Source of the DNA: Lachnospiraceae bacterium UBA1753
Lineage (GTDB): Bacteria; Bacillota; Clostridia; Lachnospirales; Lachnospiraceae
Reading direction: 5' to 3'
Assembly: GCA_002317595.1 (NCBI GenBank)
Contig: DCHL01000034.1
Location: forward strand, 1 to 6,339
DNA: 6,339 nt
The stretch's first letter is position 1. Each line of letters starts with the position of its first letter. Under the pieces are notes generated by a model. It saw only the letters and a list, made by a program, of their open reading frames with translations. It was not told the DNA's origin and ran no database searches. Position numbers and translations under genes: made by a program. This document shows, one piece after another, positions 5,726-6,339 of the stretch.

Positions 5726-6339
5726 ATGAATATTTTATTCCTGTTCCAGAGGTTTTCGTTCAGTTCATCAACGATATACCTTGATCTGGTGGAGGAATGC
5801 GTCAGAAGGGGACATGGTGTCTGTGTGGCAGCGGGAACTTCCGAGGATGTGGACTCGTCCACACTCGTTAGTGAACATGGCTGCCGTGTGGCCTATGTCC
5901 CCCTTCCTGACCAGTTCCACGCTGGTAAAATCAAAAAGGGAATGGTCCAGCTCCTTATTGAACCAATTTTCCTGGCAAAAATTAAACAGCTTCTCTGGAA
6001 CGAGAAGTTCGATCTGATTGTTTACCCGACACCTCCAATTACTCTGGCAGGTGTTGTTGGTGCGCTTAAGAAGCACTACGGCGCGGCTACATATCTGATG
6101 CTCAAGGATATTTTTCCACAGAATGCAGTTGACCTTAAGATGATGGGGGCATCGTCGCCAATCTACAAGTACTTCCGGCGCGTGGAGAAAAAACTGTACC
6201 GCGTATCTGACAGGATTGGATGCATGTCGCCTGCCAATGTTGAGTATGTGAGGATGCACAATCCCGAAACTGCGGGGCGTCTTGAACTGTTTCCCAATAC
6301 GGTGAGGATTGTGGAGAGAGATGCTGCAGGTGCGGGTGA
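5726..6339 (+). CDS. WbuB-like GT4 glycosyltransferase, N-terminal part (runs off the window)
   Basis: A frame opens at ATG 5726-5728 and stays open to the right edge, giving 204 residues. GGAG at 5713-5716, 9 bases upstream, supports the start. It begins MNILFLFQRF with a Rossmann-like first strand, then LVEECVRRGHGVCVAAG, as in GT-B fold enzymes. Motifs recognised from the WbuB-type GT4 branch: YPTPPITLAG (100-109), LKDIFPQNAVDL (126-137), SPANVEYV (168-175) and FPNTV (189-193), which normally leads into the C-terminal nucleotide-sugar domain. Family members are about 400 residues, so roughly half is missing here. They transfer sugars, often N-acetylated amino sugars, during surface polysaccharide synthesis at the cytoplasmic membrane face. 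Donor and acceptor cannot be read from this half. It is 68 bases after the secreted protein gene with no clear terminator between, so co-transcription is possible. Confidence 0.85.
   Translation, partial: MNILFLFQRFSFSSSTIYLDLVEECVRRGHGVCVAAGTSEDVDSSTLVSEHGCRVAYVPLPDQFHAGKIKKGMVQLLIEPIFLAKIKQLLWNEKFDLIVYPTPPITLAGVVGALKKHYGAATYLMLKDIFPQNAVDLKMMGASSPIYKYFRRVEKKLYRVSDRIGCMSPANVEYVRMHNPETAGRLELFPNTVRIVERDAAGAG

Overview
The sequence on the right of the window (about 1822 to the end) looks like chromosome of a Gram-positive Clostridia member, most probably Lachnospiraceae. This is an inference. It rests on the protein styles (a 7-helix hybrid histidine kinase with a divergent PAS-like segment, a secreted protein with cell-wall-binding repeats and a Cys/His tail, and a WbuB-type glycosyltransferase), on strong GGAGG-type ribosome binding sites, and on moderate base composition. 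The left part (up to about 1821) is visibly more AT-rich and reads as a piece of a tailed phage or prophage of a similar host.

Layout. 1-117 holds the tail end of an unidentified plus-strand reading frame (stop at 72-74) and a probable minus-strand terminator (73-99). 118-1635 (minus) is a complete 505-residue phage-type virion/tail-associated protein. Upstream of it on the same strand, 1705-1821 is the last 38 codons of another phage-like gene, cut off at about 1821. Immediately to the right, a plus-strand frame (1822-2391) encodes the C-terminal part of a membrane protein that resembles the end of TgpA-type transglutaminase-like proteins, missing its 5' part. Two unrelated genes on opposite strands are therefore both broken at the same point. 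That point is either a real rearrangement or insertion scar, or an assembly chimera.

2392-2507 carries a promoter and three copies of TGATTTC ahead of a complete hybrid sensor kinase (2508-4835): seven membrane helices, coiled coil, PAS-like segment, HisKA, HATPase and receiver. 4836-4964 carries a near-consensus extended -10 promoter and a leader hairpin ahead of a small secreted cell-envelope protein (4965-5657). A GT4 glycosyltransferase (WbuB-like) starts at 5726 and runs off the right edge.

How the genes could work together. The kinase, secreted protein and glycosyltransferase all point to the cell envelope or surface glycans, but nothing in the sequence proves a shared regulon. I see no CRISPR array, tRNA, rRNA, transposase, reverse transcriptase or recognisable defence system. 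The most unusual object is the breakpoint near 1821; the second is the composite secreted protein.
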